Assembly: GCA_011526275.1 (NCBI GenBank)
Contig: WTJP01000067.1
Span: forward strand, 1-6,541
Reading direction: 5' to 3'
Origin: Candidatus Arcticimaribacter sp.
Lineage (GTDB): Bacteria; Bacteroidota; Bacteroidia; Flavobacteriales; Flavobacteriaceae
DNA: 6,541 bases
The translations under genes and the position numbers were made by a program. Of this stretch, positions 6,492-6,541 are shown piece by piece (within the stretch, counting starts at the first letter, position 1; every line of letters starts with the position of its first letter). Under the pieces are notes generated by a model. The model was not told the origin of the DNA. It made no database searches and saw only the letters and a list, made by a program, of their open reading frames with translations.

Positions 6492-6541
6492 ATGGCAGGA
6501 GCAAACGAATCCCCACGTAATAAACTTATTGCGTTAATGTA
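6492..6541 (+). CDS. gldM: GldM/PorM, T9SS motor shaft subunit (N-terminal 16 codons only)
   Basis: Only the first 16 complete codons are present, reading MAGANESPRNKLIALM, and the frame is open to the window edge. The start resembles the conserved GldM beginning (MAG, then SPRxKxIxLMY), which leads into its single transmembrane helix. GldM is the protein whose helix sits inside the GldL ring and whose long periplasmic part reaches the GldK/GldN ring. Position 7 bases after the gldL stop supports the call, since gldL and gldM are adjacent in T9SS clusters. The ATG at 6492 is the only sensible start in the visible part. Confidence 0.88.
   Translation, partial: MAGANESPRNKLIALM

Overview
The window looks like chromosomal DNA from a member of the Bacteroidota, most likely of the order Flavobacteriales. 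Three things point there. It carries the start of a gliding/type IX secretion (T9SS) core cluster in the order gldK, gldL, gldM, and T9SS is confined to this phylum and close relatives. Two good matches to the Bacteroidota -7 promoter element (TAnnTTTG) stand in the only divergent intergenic region. The starts have A/T-rich leaders with no recognisable Shine-Dalgarno sequence. I cannot name genus or species.

Layout. Bases 1-485 (minus strand) hold the N-terminal third of miaB, a tRNA methylthiotransferase that runs off the left edge. Bases 486-706 are a divergent promoter region. All remaining genes are on the plus strand: topA (707-3193, complete DNA topoisomerase I); a complete arginase/formimidoylglutamase-fold protein starting on the base after the topA stop (3194-4342); a 76-base gap; gldK (4419-5795, lipoprotein with a formylglycine-generating-enzyme fold); gldL (5840-6484, inner-membrane motor subunit); and the first 50 bases of gldM (6492-6541), which runs off the right edge.

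How the genes work together. GldL and GldM form the proton-driven inner-membrane motor of T9SS and gliding. GldK is the outer-membrane lipoprotein that, with GldN (expected further downstream, not in the window), forms the periplasmic ring. miaB and topA are housekeeping genes. The arginase-fold protein is the least understood. By family alignment it has lost three of the six metal ligands of true ureohydrolases, so it is probably not an arginase or formimidoylglutamase despite the likely automatic annotation. Its position between topA and gldK makes a T9SS-related or structural role worth testing. I see no strong terminator between topA and gldM, so the genes may be partly co-transcribed.

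I found no RNA genes, CRISPR arrays, insertion sequences, phage genes or signs of recent transfer. The window is largely a conserved core region. The degenerate ureohydrolase is the best candidate for undescribed biology, and it is a lead rather than a demonstrated new system.
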